Shown: piece after piece, positions 34,998-45,878 of the stretch | How the letters are laid out: each line of letters starts with the position of its first letter | How positions within the stretch are numbered: the stretch's first letter is position 1 | NCBI GenBank assembly: GCA_029449235.1 | Contig: JANATG010000001.1 | Location: forward strand, 3,100,001 to 3,164,000 | DNA length: 64,000 nt | Source: Linnemannia schmuckeri | Taxonomy: Eukaryota; Mortierellomycota; Mortierellomycetes; Mortierellales; Mortierellaceae | Direction of reading: 5' to 3' | Notes under the pieces: model-generated | What the model was told of the DNA's origin: nothing | The model's input: the letters and a program-made list of their open reading frames with translations, nothing else | The model's database searches: none | Made by a program: the position numbers and the translations under genes

Positions 34998-35443
34998 TTT
35001 TTTTTTTTTTTTTATTTCTAGAATTGCCTCTGACATGGCCTATCTGTGCAGTACACGATATTTTTTTTTAATCTAAGTCTTAACTAGGTGCGCGTACTTA
35101 TTTTGCACAGAGGCATTTTAGTATGCTTGTGCAGGAAGCCGGTTACCCGACAGAATGTACTTGAGCACTGGAAAGGTTGGTCTAAGCGGTCCGCCGTTGT
35201 TGGCAGGCTCCACACGGCATTCCGACTGGCTCATCACCAGAGTTACGTAGCCATATAGTGGGCATACTCACTCTGTCCATGCACTTGTGTGCGTCTGAGA
35301 ACTATTTCATCTCAGGCCTCCTGGACAGGGGAGACTAGCGCAATACCGTCAAATCCTAATTGAGCGTATCTTCGTAGGTCTGAACCCATGACCCTCGCGC
35401 TGAGAGGGGGAAGCTTTACCAACTTGGTGGGCTCGCCCGCCCT
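34998..35443 (-). mobile_element. tRNA-derived SINE (446 bp)
   Basis: On the minus strand the insert starts GGGCGGGCGAGCCCACC, followed by AAGTTGGTAAAG (tRNA A-box/D-arm-like) and GGGTCATGGGTTCAGACCT (B box GGTTCAGACC, one base from the consensus). So its head is a degenerate tRNA with an RNA polymerase III promoter. A body of about 350 nt follows. It ends in a 17-A tail at the left junction. The exact 15-bp duplication flanking it shows LINE-dependent retroposition into copy C. Confidence 0.7.
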
Positions 35444-35458
35444 GCAACAATTGCCACT
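35444..35458. repeat. right copy of SINE target-site duplication
   Basis: Identical to 34983-34997. It is directly followed by GCTCCTCACAGCTTCAA, which continues the interrupted retrotransposon 3' region. Confidence 0.85.
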
Positions 35459-35574
35459 GCTCCTCACAGCTTCAAGGAAAAAGGGAAACAACTCAGTTAA
35501 GGGGTAAATAGTCACGTGAAATTAATTATGAAGTATCTAAAATATTTATAAAAACTTAACGAATATCAAAAGAA

Positions 35575-35645
35575 GCGTGGTTGGTTTAGTGGTATAATTA
35601 CCGCCTGCCACGCGGTAGACCCGGGTTCGATTCCCGGACCACGCA
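35575..35645 (+). tRNA. tRNA-Gly (GCC)
   Basis: A 71-nt cloverleaf. The acceptor stem GCGTGGT pairs with ACCACGC (discriminator A). The A box is TGGTTTAGTGG. The anticodon stem ACCGC/GCGGT has loop CTGCCAC and anticodon GCC. The T-arm is CCGGG-TTCGATT-CCCGG. A T-run 16 nt after the 3' end (35660-35666) can act as the Pol III terminator. Confidence 0.95.
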
Positions 35646-36461
35646 TTTTGCTTGTAATCTTTTTTTAACCCGGTGGACCAGAGATATACTATCCCATTGA
35701 GAAGCTCGTAGTAACGATGATCGATTTTGACGTTCTTCCGCCTGTTCCGGCTTCTTCTTCTACCATTTTTTTTCCGTTTTGAAATACGGACGAGTGGGAA
35801 GAAAAGGATGGAAGAAAGAAGTACAAATTCTACAAGTTTTTCTTAAAAAAAAAAAGTAAAGGTGGTTTAATGTTACAACAGACGCAGGATGTGAGATCAA
35901 GAAAAAAATGAAAAATTGCGCATCAACCGTCGTCCTGTTACATCCTACTTGTGGTGCGGATATGAAAAAGGGTCTTTCTTTTTTTAATCCTGCAGGTCTC
36001 ATGAACTAACTGTTGCTTTGTTGTTTAAGGAGATTGGAAGTAGTGTGTGGTAGTGACGATAAGTAGAGTTGTTCAGGTACACTTTTTTTTGATAGTATTC
36101 AGTAGCAAGTGAGTGCGGTACACGGAGAAGAACAAGAACTCGAAGCACAAACACTTTGTTCAGGCACACATTGTTTGGATACACAGGAGAAAGAAAAAAC
36201 TTGCGCACTGCGCGTCGTTTTTTTTTTGTTCCTCGTTTTTTATTGTATCAGACTATGGTACAAAGGGGTTAAAGGATACAGAGGTGCGTATTTTTGCTTT
36301 TTGGGCGTAGTCACTGCTGGCAAAAAAAGTCAGACAGAGGAGGAGAAAAGTTGGCAAAATAGGGTACAAGGGTTTGAAAGACTACGCTGTAGTGCAAAAG
36401 AAATTTTGGTGAAGAGAGAAAGAGGAAGGAGGAACTTGTTGCAGGCAAGGCCCAAGTGTTT
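35646..36461. other. intergenic, no gene seen
   Basis: Between tRNA-Gly and the secreted-peptide gene. T-rich, with several short open frames lacking motifs. The right end is the likely 3' untranslated region of the peptide gene. Confidence 0.45.
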
Positions 36462-36626
36462 CTATCCAGAACCGTTATACTTGGGGTCACAGATGATTCC
36501 TCCATCGATACAGGAGTAAGGCATAGGCTCAGGAACAGGGGCTGCCTGCGTGGTTGCGTTGGGAATTGAGGTCAAGAGGATCAAGGCGACTGCCGAGACG
36601 AGTATCGAGAGTTTCAAGTACTGCAT
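36462..36626 (-). CDS. 54-residue putative secreted peptide
   Basis: An uninterrupted ATG-to-TAG frame. MQYLKLSILVSAVALILLTS is a textbook signal peptide. It is followed by a Pro/Ala spacer (AAPVPEPMP) and a short tail YSCIDGGIICDPKYNGSG with two Cys six residues apart, able to form one disulfide ring. Mature size after cleavage would be about 25-30 residues. No family is recognised. It could be a small effector, signalling peptide or wall peptide. TATA-like CATATAAC lies about 60 nt upstream on the minus strand. A short frame like this can occur by chance, but the signal sequence makes a real gene more likely. Confidence 0.55.
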   Translation of the reverse strand: MQYLKLSILVSAVALILLTSIPNATTQAAPVPEPMPYSCIDGGIICDPKYNGSG

Positions 36627-38848
36627 CGTTTTCTGTTGGTTGTTGTCGTACAGAAAGAGAGCAAAAGAAGAGGTACGGGCGTAGCTGTTATATGAAGGAG
36701 AGAGAGAGAGAGAAAGAGGAGAGAAAAATGCGGATTGGCTTCGTTTATGTGTGCTCTTAATAGAGGCGGTAAGAATCGAGAATGCTGATTTTTCTGGCTA
36801 AAAGGAAGGGTCAAGTAGTGAAGGAGGGTATTTGCTTTGAGGAGAAGGCGAGAGAGAAAGAGTAGAGAAGAAAAAGATGAGATGAAAAAAAAATGATAAG
36901 GAGCAAGGAGACAGCCTTTTTATACCAAGAGGATCCCTTTACTACCCACACTAGCGTTTTGTCCTGTGTAGTTCCAGTTCCTTCTTTCATCCCGTTTTGC
37001 TTATGCGTCTAGATCGTTTTTTCGTGTGTGAAGACTCATGCAGGTCGGGCAGCTTTGGAAAAAAGAAAAAGGTAGACTGAACCGATCAGAGTCAGGGAGA
37101 GAGAGAAAGGCAAAGGCAAAATGACAGAGAAAGGGCAAAGAAAGGGATAGAGATGAAAAAGAAAAAAAAATATTGGCAAATGGGCGGCAAAAGGGAGTAG
37201 GTAGGGAGTGAGATGAAGTAGGGATAAGGGGTGAATGGTTTCCCTCGGTCCGTTCTGGTTCCTTACCTGTCCTCATTTGTCATAAATGCTGCACAGGATG
37301 ACCATTGAGCGGTCTTATTGAATGAATATCGAACGAACCGCATTCGATTCTTGGTTCTCATTCCACCTGGCAGCTACAGGATGGGGACTATGGGTACAAA
37401 ATAGTGTGCACGAATCAATTGTGAGTAACGAAGGACGTGTTCTCGACTTTGTTTTTGTGGACATTATTACCCCGATCCAAACAAAAACGAGTTTCAACAA
37501 AACGCACAAAAGAGAAAAAAAGAGAAAACATGAAAAAAGTGCCGCCTCCTTTTTTTCCTGTCCTGCTACTGTACTCCAATGCTCAAAAGGGAGGAAACTA
37601 GACAAACAGGCAGACTGAGATGAAGGGGAAGAGAAGAAAGTGAGGAGATGTCAATAGAAGCTAGAGTTCAGGGACTCTTTTGTAACCTCATGTCCTGTGT
37701 ACGTGATGCCCCATGCAGAAAGACCGTTGGACTAGCAAAATGCACCCACACGCCGCACAAAAATAACACCAAAAAAGTGAGCATAATATCCCAAAATAAG
37801 GGTTAATGGTGTCGCCAAGGGGCATGCAGTCGTCGGAAGGAACACAAATAGCAAACACTAAAGGGGGAACCCCAAAGAGCCAGGGGACCTAGCGTTGTAT
37901 TTTTACAACCTATGAACGAATGGGTGTAGAACAGTATCATGATTGTCCTTGTTTTTAGACTTTTAATAATGGGGAAATGAGACATAGTTCACATCAAGAG
38001 GATACAAACGAAAAACGATGGCAGATTTCGACGCCGACATGGTTGTCTCTGCATCAATCTAGGCGCGCTAAAAAAGATGAATAGGCGTCAAGCGCCAACC
38101 GGACACGGTGCCACAGCAGTAATGATCCAGATAACCATCGTTCACGAAGAAATTGCCCTGACCCCCAAAACTCGAAACGAAAACGGAGATGGGGGGAAGA
38201 AGGAGGGAGGGCAAACAATGACAAAAAAAGAAGGCATGAGCCTTTGATTGTTTAATTGCCCTCCTCATATTCTTAGCATCGTCCGTTGTATCATTTTCCT
38301 TTTCTTCGCCACTCTTCCAGCGCTTCTTATTCCCCGCCCCTATCTAACCTGTCGTGGCGACAAAGAGACCGTAGACCATAGGGTTAGAAGGACAGGAAAG
38401 CTCTTGAAGAGATTCAAATGAAGAATGGTGAAATTACCCCGAAACTCTTGCTCTTATGGTTTTTGGACTCTCCGTGTTTTTTTTTTTTTTTATTTTTATT
38501 TTCGAGGATTTATTACATCCCCTGCTTCAAAGCACAGTTCTAAAGTAAGCAAGGAGTTATGCATAGTTTATAGGTATAAAAACATAGATGATGGATATAA
38601 AATAATGTGGGTATGAAAGCATAGGCATCAACTCAGGAGATGGAAAACATATCGGGCGTGGTCTGCAGAGGAGAGTGTGGAAGTAAGGTGACGCGCGTAA
38701 TTTACAATAGCCATCTGCATATGCTGATGGGCTGCAGGCAGCGCAGAAAAGGAATCCAGTATCCATTTTTTTTTGTTTTGTTTTTCAGCAAGGTAAGTTT
38801 TGCATGGAGGCAATTGAAAGTTTTTATTGAGGGTTGTGATAAAAGAAT
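36627..38848. other. 2.2-kb intergenic region, nothing certain
   Basis: Several short frames on both strands, none with a convincing start, splice pattern or motif. On the minus strand around 38068-38165 a frame containing YLDHYCCGTVSG is Cys-containing, but I could not find a matching first exon. The right end is the 3' region of the 2-isopropylmalate synthase gene. Confidence 0.4.
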
Positions 38849-41266
38849 TTACACATCAACCTTTCGCTCGCCCAAAATACGCTTGCTCTCGTTGGCGACA
38901 AGACGATTGATGGCGTTCAAGTAGGCCTTAGTGGCGGCCTGGATAATGTCCGAGTCGGCACCGTGTCCGTGGTAGGTTGCCTCGTTCAATCCAGCATCCT
39001 TGTCCTCGGTCTCGGTAACAGAGTCTTCACTATCAGACGAAGCACTACTGGCAGAGCCCTCGGCAATCTTAACAGAGACCTGACCCAGGGCATCGACACC
39101 CTGACCGACGGCGGTGATGTCAAACTTGAGGAGACGGATCTTCTTGCCGACCAAACGCTGGATGGCCAAGAAGACAGCCTCAATAGGTCCAGACTTGCCG
39201 ATGGCAGCATCGATCAAGACATCGCCAGTCTGGGTGTTCTGCAACTGGACAGTGGCGGTGGCAAAGGACGTGCCCGAAACAACCTGGAGAGACTTGACGG
39301 TGTAGGTGGTGTTCTCGCCTGCCGAAGACGAGACCTGGTCGGACAAGAGGGCAAGGAGATCCTGCTCGGTCACACGCTTCTTGCTGTCGGCCAAAGTCTT
39401 GAAACTGTTGAAGGCGATTTGGAACTCCTCCTCGGTCAACTCGCCGAATCCGAGCTCCTGAAGACGGGAGCGGAAGGCAGCACGTCCAGAGTGCTTTCCA
39501 AGGACCAGGTTGACGGTGTTGGCGCCAACGGTCTCGGGGCTGATAATCTCATAGGTCTGCTTGTTCTTCAAAACTCCATCCTGATGAATTCCAGACTCAT
39601 GCAAGAAGGCGTTGGCTCCTACAATGGCTTTGTTAGGCTGTACTACCATGCCGGAGAGGGATGATACCAGCTGCGAGATCCTGAAGAAGAGAGGGGTGTT
39701 GATGGTGTGGTAGACGGGGAAAAAGTCGGGATGGGTGTGGACAGCCATGACAATCTCTTCCATGGCAGTGTTGCCTGCACGTTCGCCAATACCGTTGATC
39801 GTGACCTCGACCTGACGAATTCCGTTGCAAATTCCAGAAAGGGTGTTGGCGGTGGCGAGACCGAGATCGTTATGGCAATGGGCCGACCAGATGACTTTGT
39901 CGGATCCCTTGGTGTTGGCGATCAAGTACTTGATCATGGCACCGTACTCTTCGGGCATGTTGTATCCGACAGTGTCGGGGATGTTGAGAGTTGTGGCTCC
40001 GGCCTCGATGACGGCCGAGAGGACCGTACACAAAAAGTCCTGGTCACTCCTTCCTGCATCTTCAGGCGAGAACTCGACATCGGCGACAAGAGTCTTTGCG
40101 AACGATACTGCTGCGACGGCGCGCTTGACGCACTCGTCGCGGGTGATTTTGAGCTTGTGCTCGAGGTGAATGTCGGAGGTTGCGAGGAAGGTGTGGATGC
40201 GCTTGTGGGGGGCGTTTGCGATTGCATCGTAGCAGCGCTGGATATCGGCTGGTACAGCACGAGCAAGACCGGCGATTGTCTAATTGGATTGGTAAGAAGA
40301 GGGAGATGTTAGTCAGATGTCAGTCTTTTCAGTCATGGTGGTGGAACCCATCAAAGTAAGGTTCAATACAGAATCCGGTTCCCTTTTTTTTTTTTTGTTG
40401 ATAACGAATCCTGTGGGACGATAGATTTGAATTTAAAGTGGGTGATGCAATGGGTATGTGCTGACTTGAGTGGAGTGGAGTAGAGTAGAGATCGGCTGCT
40501 TGTGTGTATGTTTGTCCTACTGTTGTTGTCATTGTTGATGTTGTGTGTTCCGTGGAGAGTGCGCGTGTCCCGTTGAGCCGAATTATTACTCATCCGTGTC
40601 AAAACGACAGAATAATCTTTTTATGTCTGTGTCTTTCAATCAATTCACTCCTGTGCCATAGAACGCCCATCTGTGATAGACTCTTTTTTTTTGCTTGCTG
40701 TCCAATCAGCGACCAGAAATTTATCTATGGGGAAACAGTATCTCTCCCTCGCTTTCCTTTCTCTCTGTGTCTCTTTTCAATCACTCATTCGCCCACTTCC
40801 TTATTTCCCTTTCAGCTGAAAAAAAAAGAGTCAAAAATAAACTTACGATAGGCTTGCCGATGGCTTCACGGCCAACCATGAGAGGGCCAACTTCGTTGGC
40901 GATCCGCTGCACGGAATCAAAGTCTCCCTGAGAGGCAACGGGGAATCCGGCCTCGAGAACATCGACTCCAAGGCGAGAGAGCTGCTTGGCAATCTCGATC
41001 TTTTCATTCACTGTAAGAGTAACTCCTGGAGACTATTGGAAGGAAGAATGTTAATTGGTGATGACGGCGTGTTAGTTGCTGTGGAGGGTGGAGGGGGTAA
41101 TGAAGGAAGTGAACGATAGTTGGACAATTGTTTGAAAAGAGAGGATTTTAGTGGCAATCTATGCCGGGGTCTGTAATAGAGAGTAGGAGTTTTGATATTT
41201 TACCTGTTCTCCGTCTCTGAGGGTGGTGTCAAAGATGATCAGCTTGTCCTTGTTTGTGATAGTCAT
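38849..41266 (-). CDS. LEU4: 2-isopropylmalate synthase
   Basis: Three exons, 41266-41204, 41032-40847 and 40279-38849, encode 559 aa. The HMGL-like catalytic barrel is intact: FDTTLRDGEQ (residues about 12-21, split by intron 1 before SPGVTL), EAGFPVASQGDF, IPDTVGYNMPEEYG, SAHCHNDLGLATAN (zinc His pair) and NGIGERAGN. HESGIHQDGVLKN and LGKHSGRAAF follow, then the C-terminal LeuA allosteric domain (about 400-559), which binds leucine. It condenses acetyl-CoA with 2-oxoisovalerate in the first step of leucine synthesis. It is the LeuA type 1 form, as in plants and many bacteria. An acidic Ser-rich insert (SSASSDSEDSVTETEDKD) lies in the regulatory domain. Divergent from LTO1. Confidence 0.94.
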
Positions 41267-41723
41267 GATGTGTGATGTGATCTGGTATATGGGAGGGAGT
41301 ATAGTAGGAGTAGTGAGAGTGGAGTGAGAGAAGGAAAAGGGAAAGAGTGGTGGTGCTCGGGAAGAGTGTTGAAGGTGTTGAATGGGTGTGTGTAAAAGTG
41401 AAGAAGAAAAAAGAAGGAAAAAAAAGACCGAAGAAGTGGAGGAACGTTGTCCTTTTAATCACTTTTTATTTCCGAGAGAGGCGAAAAAGCATATATGCAC
41501 CTTTTGATGCAAGACAAAACAGAGGCCCATAATCTGACTGGGTGGAGTTGACAGAAGTGACTCTTTTGCTCTTTTGGCTGCACGTGACGAGATGTCCCAT
41601 TACTCAGCCCAGGAAAAATTGTTGTTTGTTGGCTCGTCTACTTTTGATCACAACTACAACTACAAGTACAACTATAACTACAACTACATTCAAAGAACAA
41701 CAAACAACATAACATCAAGAATC
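41267..41723. promoter_or_regulatory. shared divergent promoter region, LEU4 and LTO1
   Basis: A 457-nt gap between two divergent ATGs, containing a degenerate ACAACT repeat (about 41650-41690) in the LTO1 leader. No specific operator was recognised. Confidence 0.5.
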
Positions 41724-42479
41724 ATGGCCAACATCGAATACGAAATATCAAAAGAGCTGGATCTCGACGCTCTCGTCCATCTCGAAAACATGTACGTCTT
41801 TCGTTTTCTTTCGCTTGGACCAAGATCTCTCGAAACTCGATCGTTTTTGTCCTTCAGCGAGCTAAAAAAAAATATTCTGTACATCTGAACTGAATATAGG
41901 TTTGTCGAGTTTGGCCGTGAGGACGGCATGGCCGCAGGAGAAAGAAACGGAGCCATTGAAGGTCGTGTGATGGGCTGCGAGAAAGGCTTTGAGCTGTCCC
42001 GAGAGGTTGGATACTATGCAGGTTGCGCGCAGATCTGGAAGGTATTGGCCCAGCAAGATCCTGAGCGTATTTCTGAAAAGTAAGTTTTCCGTTACATGAC
42101 TATATTTTCTGGTCAACTTCTATGGCATTCTACTAGGCGTGAAAAGGAATCTATGCTTATTTCTTTCTGAAAAAAACAGGCCGGGTAACTTGTTTACCCT
42201 TCGATATTAGTCTTGTTTCCTCCTCCCCGCGCTGAATGTAGCATTGACTCATTTCTGTCATATTTATTTCCTTTGACTATCACCACTCTAATTACTAGGT
42301 CCCTCAAAAAGATCAACTCGCTTTTGGACTTAATTGATTCTTTCCCGCGCCAGAATCAGTTGGATGACGACGTGATTGCATTACTGGACAGGATCCGTGG
42401 AAAGTTCAAGACGGTCGCATCGGCCTTGCAAACCGCCGAACGTTATGTCGACGCTCCTAAAAGCAAGATGTTTTATTAA
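41724..42479 (+). CDS. LTO1: Lto1/ORAOV1-like protein
   Basis: Exons 41724-41791, 41900-42079 and 42299-42479 encode 142 aa. Residues 10-60 read LDALVHLENMFVEFGREDG, then Gly residues at fixed spacing (AAGERNGAIEGRVMGCEKGF, ELSREVGYYAG). This is the deca-GX3 motif that defines yeast Lto1 and human ORAOV1. In yeast, Lto1 with Yae1 brings the ABC ATPase Rli1 to the cytosolic iron-sulfur assembly targeting complex. Length is close to yeast Lto1. An unusual open frame without a start continues downstream of the stop. Converges on CTF8. Confidence 0.85.
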
Positions 42480-42804
42480 CAAGCGCGCTTGTTGTCAAGA
42501 TATTTATCAACAAAAGCTACAGCAGCAGTGACAGCGACAACAGCAACCGCCACCGCGACGACGATTATGGATCTATTCAGGATCAAAGTGGCGGAGGAGC
42601 ACCCAGTCAACAGACTACCCAGGCTGCTGCTTGTGGGGGACCTCAGGATAATCAATCGCTGTTACTGAACCCAGAGTCGTCGGTTGACTATGGTATCGTT
42701 ACCATGGTCACCAATGAAGCAGGTACAAAGATAATCTCCAGATGGATCCATCTGCAATGGGACCCCGGAGTCTCATACCAAAGCGAGCCCAAGATACGAC
42801 TCTA
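42480..42804 (+). other. protein-like open frame without a start codon after LTO1
   Basis: A frame of more than 100 codons, open from within the LTO1 last exon (different frame) to TAA at 42802-42804. Composition is protein-like: SYSSSDSDNSNRHRDDDYG, a Gly/Gln-rich part, then VDYGIVTMVTNEAGTK and WIHLQWDPG. It lacks an upstream ATG; a CTACAG acceptor near 42525 could splice it. It may be an alternative 3' exon of LTO1, a remnant, or chance. Confidence 0.25.
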
Positions 42805-43141
42805 AGATCTCTTTTAGTTCGCCACGACCGCGTCAAGCGAGATGGCCGTAGCCTTTTTTACACGCGCTGCTTTCCTGTGGGTCTCAGCAAAAAAGACATG
42901 TTTTCAATAAATATTGACTTTTGCCCTCATGCGGAATAAATGTACTTGACTAAACGGAGTTAATTAGATATTACCTGGATGACAATAATGTGTCATAAAT
43001 GTTATTTTTATTATGCTATGGTACAGTTGAGGAGGTGTGTGGGGTAGTTTTGGACACAAAAGCGATATCGCCTAGGTTTGGTAGTCGTGTTCCGTATTGC
43101 GCGAGGATTCTTGAGGGAGAGAGAGCGTATGCATACTCGCC
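42805..43141. other. intergenic, no gene seen
   Basis: Convergent 3' regions of LTO1 and CTF8. AATAAA-type signals occur near 42907 and 42936. Nothing else was recognised. Confidence 0.5.
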
Positions 43142-43865
43142 TCATACACCGCGTTTGATCACAGTCAATCCACGTCGTTCTTGATGGATGATGGGCACAG
43201 GCATAGTGTTGAAAAGGATCTTTTGCCGAATAACCGCAACTGTATCGTACTGTACTGTATCCCGAATATTGGACGGTGCCAGAGGATCTGCTGATAACCC
43301 TGTTGTATCTGTGTTCTTAGCGGTGGTGGCAGAGAAGTCTGTTGTAGAGTTCATTGTATCATCCTCGTCCTGGTGATGGTGCGGTTGTAATACAGAACTC
43401 CGTCGACGATCGCTGCTGTCCTTGCTCTTTTCTTTCCCGCTTGTAGCATCCTGGCCGTTTTTTGGTGTCTGCTGCTGCTTTTGGATCAAAAGTAATGGTT
43501 TGTCCAGTTTAACCACCTTTCCGTCCAGACGATGGTTTCCGATAACCAATTGTGCCTTCACGCCCTATTTTTTTTTTTTTTGTGTGATAGCACATATCAT
43601 TCGGATTAGAAAAAAAAAAAAAAAATCCTCATGACATCTCCCAATTCTATCCGTCCATTACTTTTTTTTCATTTCTTTTTTCTACACTAACCCCGTCGAG
43701 GATAGACAGTTGTCCGAGTGCGTTTCCAGCCCAGGTATGTCCGTCCATCTCAATCATTCCTTGGAACTCGAGCATGACGGTTGACTTTGTGTCGACACAT
43801 GTTGCAAGTGTCGTTGCTGTTTGGGTCCTGTCGGCTACTGTTGTGGGTATAGAGATGAGCACCAT
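43142..43865 (-). CDS. CTF8: Ctf8-like subunit of the alternative clamp loader
   Basis: Exons 43865-43692 and 43564-43142 encode 198 aa. Conserved Ctf8 elements: MLEFQGMIEMDG and ALGQLSILDG in exon 1, then VKAQLVIGNHRLDGKVVKLDKPLLLI across the intron junction (IG-x2-L-x-G-x5-L-x-KPL). A Ser/Asp-rich linker follows, then a conserved C-terminus (KILFNTMPVPIIH). With Dcc1 and Ctf18, Ctf8 forms an RFC-like complex that loads PCNA and supports sister-chromatid cohesion in the nucleus. The intron is odd: its 3' end is a run of 13 A directly before TAG. The linker (about 70-150) is longer than in yeast. Confidence 0.8.
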
Positions 43866-44269
43866 CTTGTAAAAAGCGGTTTCGTAAATGTAGGTAGGAG
43901 AGATGGTTCAAGAGAAGGACGACCACCAAGTCGCGTTGGTAGTGTTTTTGTTGACAAGACAAGTTTGTGTGACGCGCATTTCATTTGAACAAAAATGGAT
44001 TGCCACCAAATGGGTGTTCCTGAAAAAAAAAAAAAGAAAAAAAGCCCTTCGGGGATGCTAAAGAGAGATTCGATCAAACGACGCGCGTCTAAAACGATGG
44101 TATCAAAGGAAGATTGACGAAATGTAGTTATCATCATGTACTCAATGCATACGCGTAGGATGACTATTGTCAGCAGCATGTGCCGAGAGCTAAAGCCAAA
44201 CAAGCCTAGGACAAACGTAAAGTGGAGGAGGCGGCCAGCAGGGTTCTGCTCTGATGTCGCCTACCGATC

Positions 44270-44310
<41 letters not shown>

Positions 44311-44556
44311 GTGCTGCTCCCTCTTTGCTGCACATGCCAAGAGCTTAAATCCGAATTCGATCGGGTGTGATTCGTTGACGTGGACCATAAAAAAAAAATA
44401 ATTTAATACGTCTTTTGAACAAACATTCACACCATTTCATCCCTTTTAAATCTCACCCTTCTTTTGTTTCTATCTTTCTCCTTCAAACATTTCTTCACAT
44501 TTTCTTTCATCAACACCCCTTTCTCACGTTTAATCACCACCACACAAGAGGGAAAA
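43866..44556. promoter_or_regulatory. divergent promoter region, CTF8 and MDR oxidoreductase
   Basis: A 0.7-kb gap holding a T36 run (44273-44308) and a CT-rich leader (44440-44540) before the MDR start. Poly(dA:dT) of this length would exclude nucleosomes. No coding exon was recognised. Confidence 0.5.
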
Positions 44557-45878
44557 ATGACTGACAAGACCTCTCACCTTCCACAAACAATCAAATCCGT
44601 CCAATGGACAGCCCCCTCCCTCTCCCCGAAAGAAGCCCTCTCCTTCAATGAATCCGCACCCCTCCCCCACCTAACCGACTCCAATGTCCTCGTAAAAGTC
44701 CACGCCGCAGCCCTCAACCCCGTCGACTGGAAACTCATGCGAGGTGGGGTCCCGCGTCTGCTCATGCCCAAGATTAAAGTCCCCGGTCTTGATATCTCGG
44801 GCACTATTGTTGCGGTGGGACCCAAGGCCAAGAAGGGGTTCAAAGTCGGCGATGAGGTTGTGGCAATGTTGCATTTTAGTCAGTCAGGGGCTCTGACAGA
44901 GTATACAGTAGTTGGGGAGGCATATTTGGCGCACAAGCCGGCGAGGTGGACGCATGAACAGGCTGCGGCTTGGCCGCTGGTTGCGACGACTGTTTGGCAG
45001 GCGGTTGTTGTGCGGGGCAACATCAAGAAGGGCGACAAAGTCCTTATTAATGGCGCCAGCGGTGGTACAGGTAAAATACTCAACACCCACAACAGCAATT
45101 TCGTACTCACACGTTCCTATCCTCAACATCCGGAACGCCCAAAATTGTCAATGCGCAAAATATTCAACAACGTCAGTGCATGAAAAAAGTAAAACCCCTC
45201 ACACCATTTCGATCATTTTTTGTCTCGCTTCTTTTCATCTAGGCACTGTGGGAGTGCAGGTCGCCAAAGCATTGGGCGCATACGTAGTTGGAGTTTGCTC
45301 GACCGATAACGTGGAGCTGGTAAAGAATCTCGGCGCAGACGAGGTCGTCGATTACAAGAAGGAGGATGTTACCGAAAAGTACACCCACCAGGACTTTGAC
45401 CTCATCTTCGATACCGTTGGCTCTGCTGCCGAGGTAAATCACTCTTGCTTTGTGCTATTCTTTCCATTGTTAGTTAATGGCTGGGCTTTCAACGCTAATT
45501 TCTTTCCTGCGCGCGTGTGCGTGCATACGAAAATAGATCTGGGCAAAGAGCGCGACAATCTTGAAGCCCAGTGGAAACCTGGTCAGGATCGCAGGACCTG
45601 ACAATGCAATGGACACACCTTTCACCTTTTTGGCTGCCGGTGCCCAAATCGGATACAACAAAGTCTCGTCCTTTTTGAAGCGCGGACCAGGTTACCACCT
45701 CTTCACCGCATTCCCTGACGGCGAGGTCCTGACCAAGGTCATCAATCTTTTGGATGAGGCCCATGCTGACCCTGTGATCGACTCTGTGAACGAGTTTACG
45801 TTGCCCTCGGTCCTTGCTGCATTTGATAAGAGCAAGTCTCACCGCGCCAAGGGCAAGATCGTCATCAAGATCGCCTAA
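44557..45878 (+). CDS. zinc-independent MDR oxidoreductase (quinone oxidoreductase/Rtn4ip1-like)
   Basis: Exons 44557-45070, 45243-45433 and 45537-45878 encode 348 aa. The N-terminal GroES-like domain has VLVKVHAAALNPVDWKLMRG and VPGLDISGTIVAVG. The nucleotide-binding fold carries the NADPH motif GASGGTGTVGVQVAK, interrupted by intron 1 after the Gly run, then VCSTDNVELVKNLGADEVVDY and FDLIFDTVG. Zinc-ligand Cys residues of alcohol dehydrogenases are absent. The expected reaction is NADPH-dependent reduction of quinones or enones; the natural substrate cannot be told. A run of AATAAA units (45965-45985) lies after the stop. Converges on the SDF2-like gene. Confidence 0.88.

Larger units (their letters stand above)
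34851..35480 (-). mobile_element. non-LTR retrotransposon 3'-end fragment, copy C
   Basis: This fragment matches only the 3' untranslated end of copies A and B: CATCAACCAGTCGAAGTCC, then CAGCGCAACAATTG, then CTCCTCACAGCTTCAA on the plus strand, with TTTATT (AATAAA on minus) and a poly-T end at 34851. It is split by a 446-bp SINE. The retrotransposon similarity ends just after CTTCAA at about 35475, roughly 95 nt upstream of tRNA-Gly. Confidence 0.65.

Noticed and set aside
38068..38268. Possible second exon of another secreted Cys-containing peptide (YCCGTVSG)
   Set aside because: No first exon with a signal peptide and matching phase was found; another frame of the same stretch is equally open.
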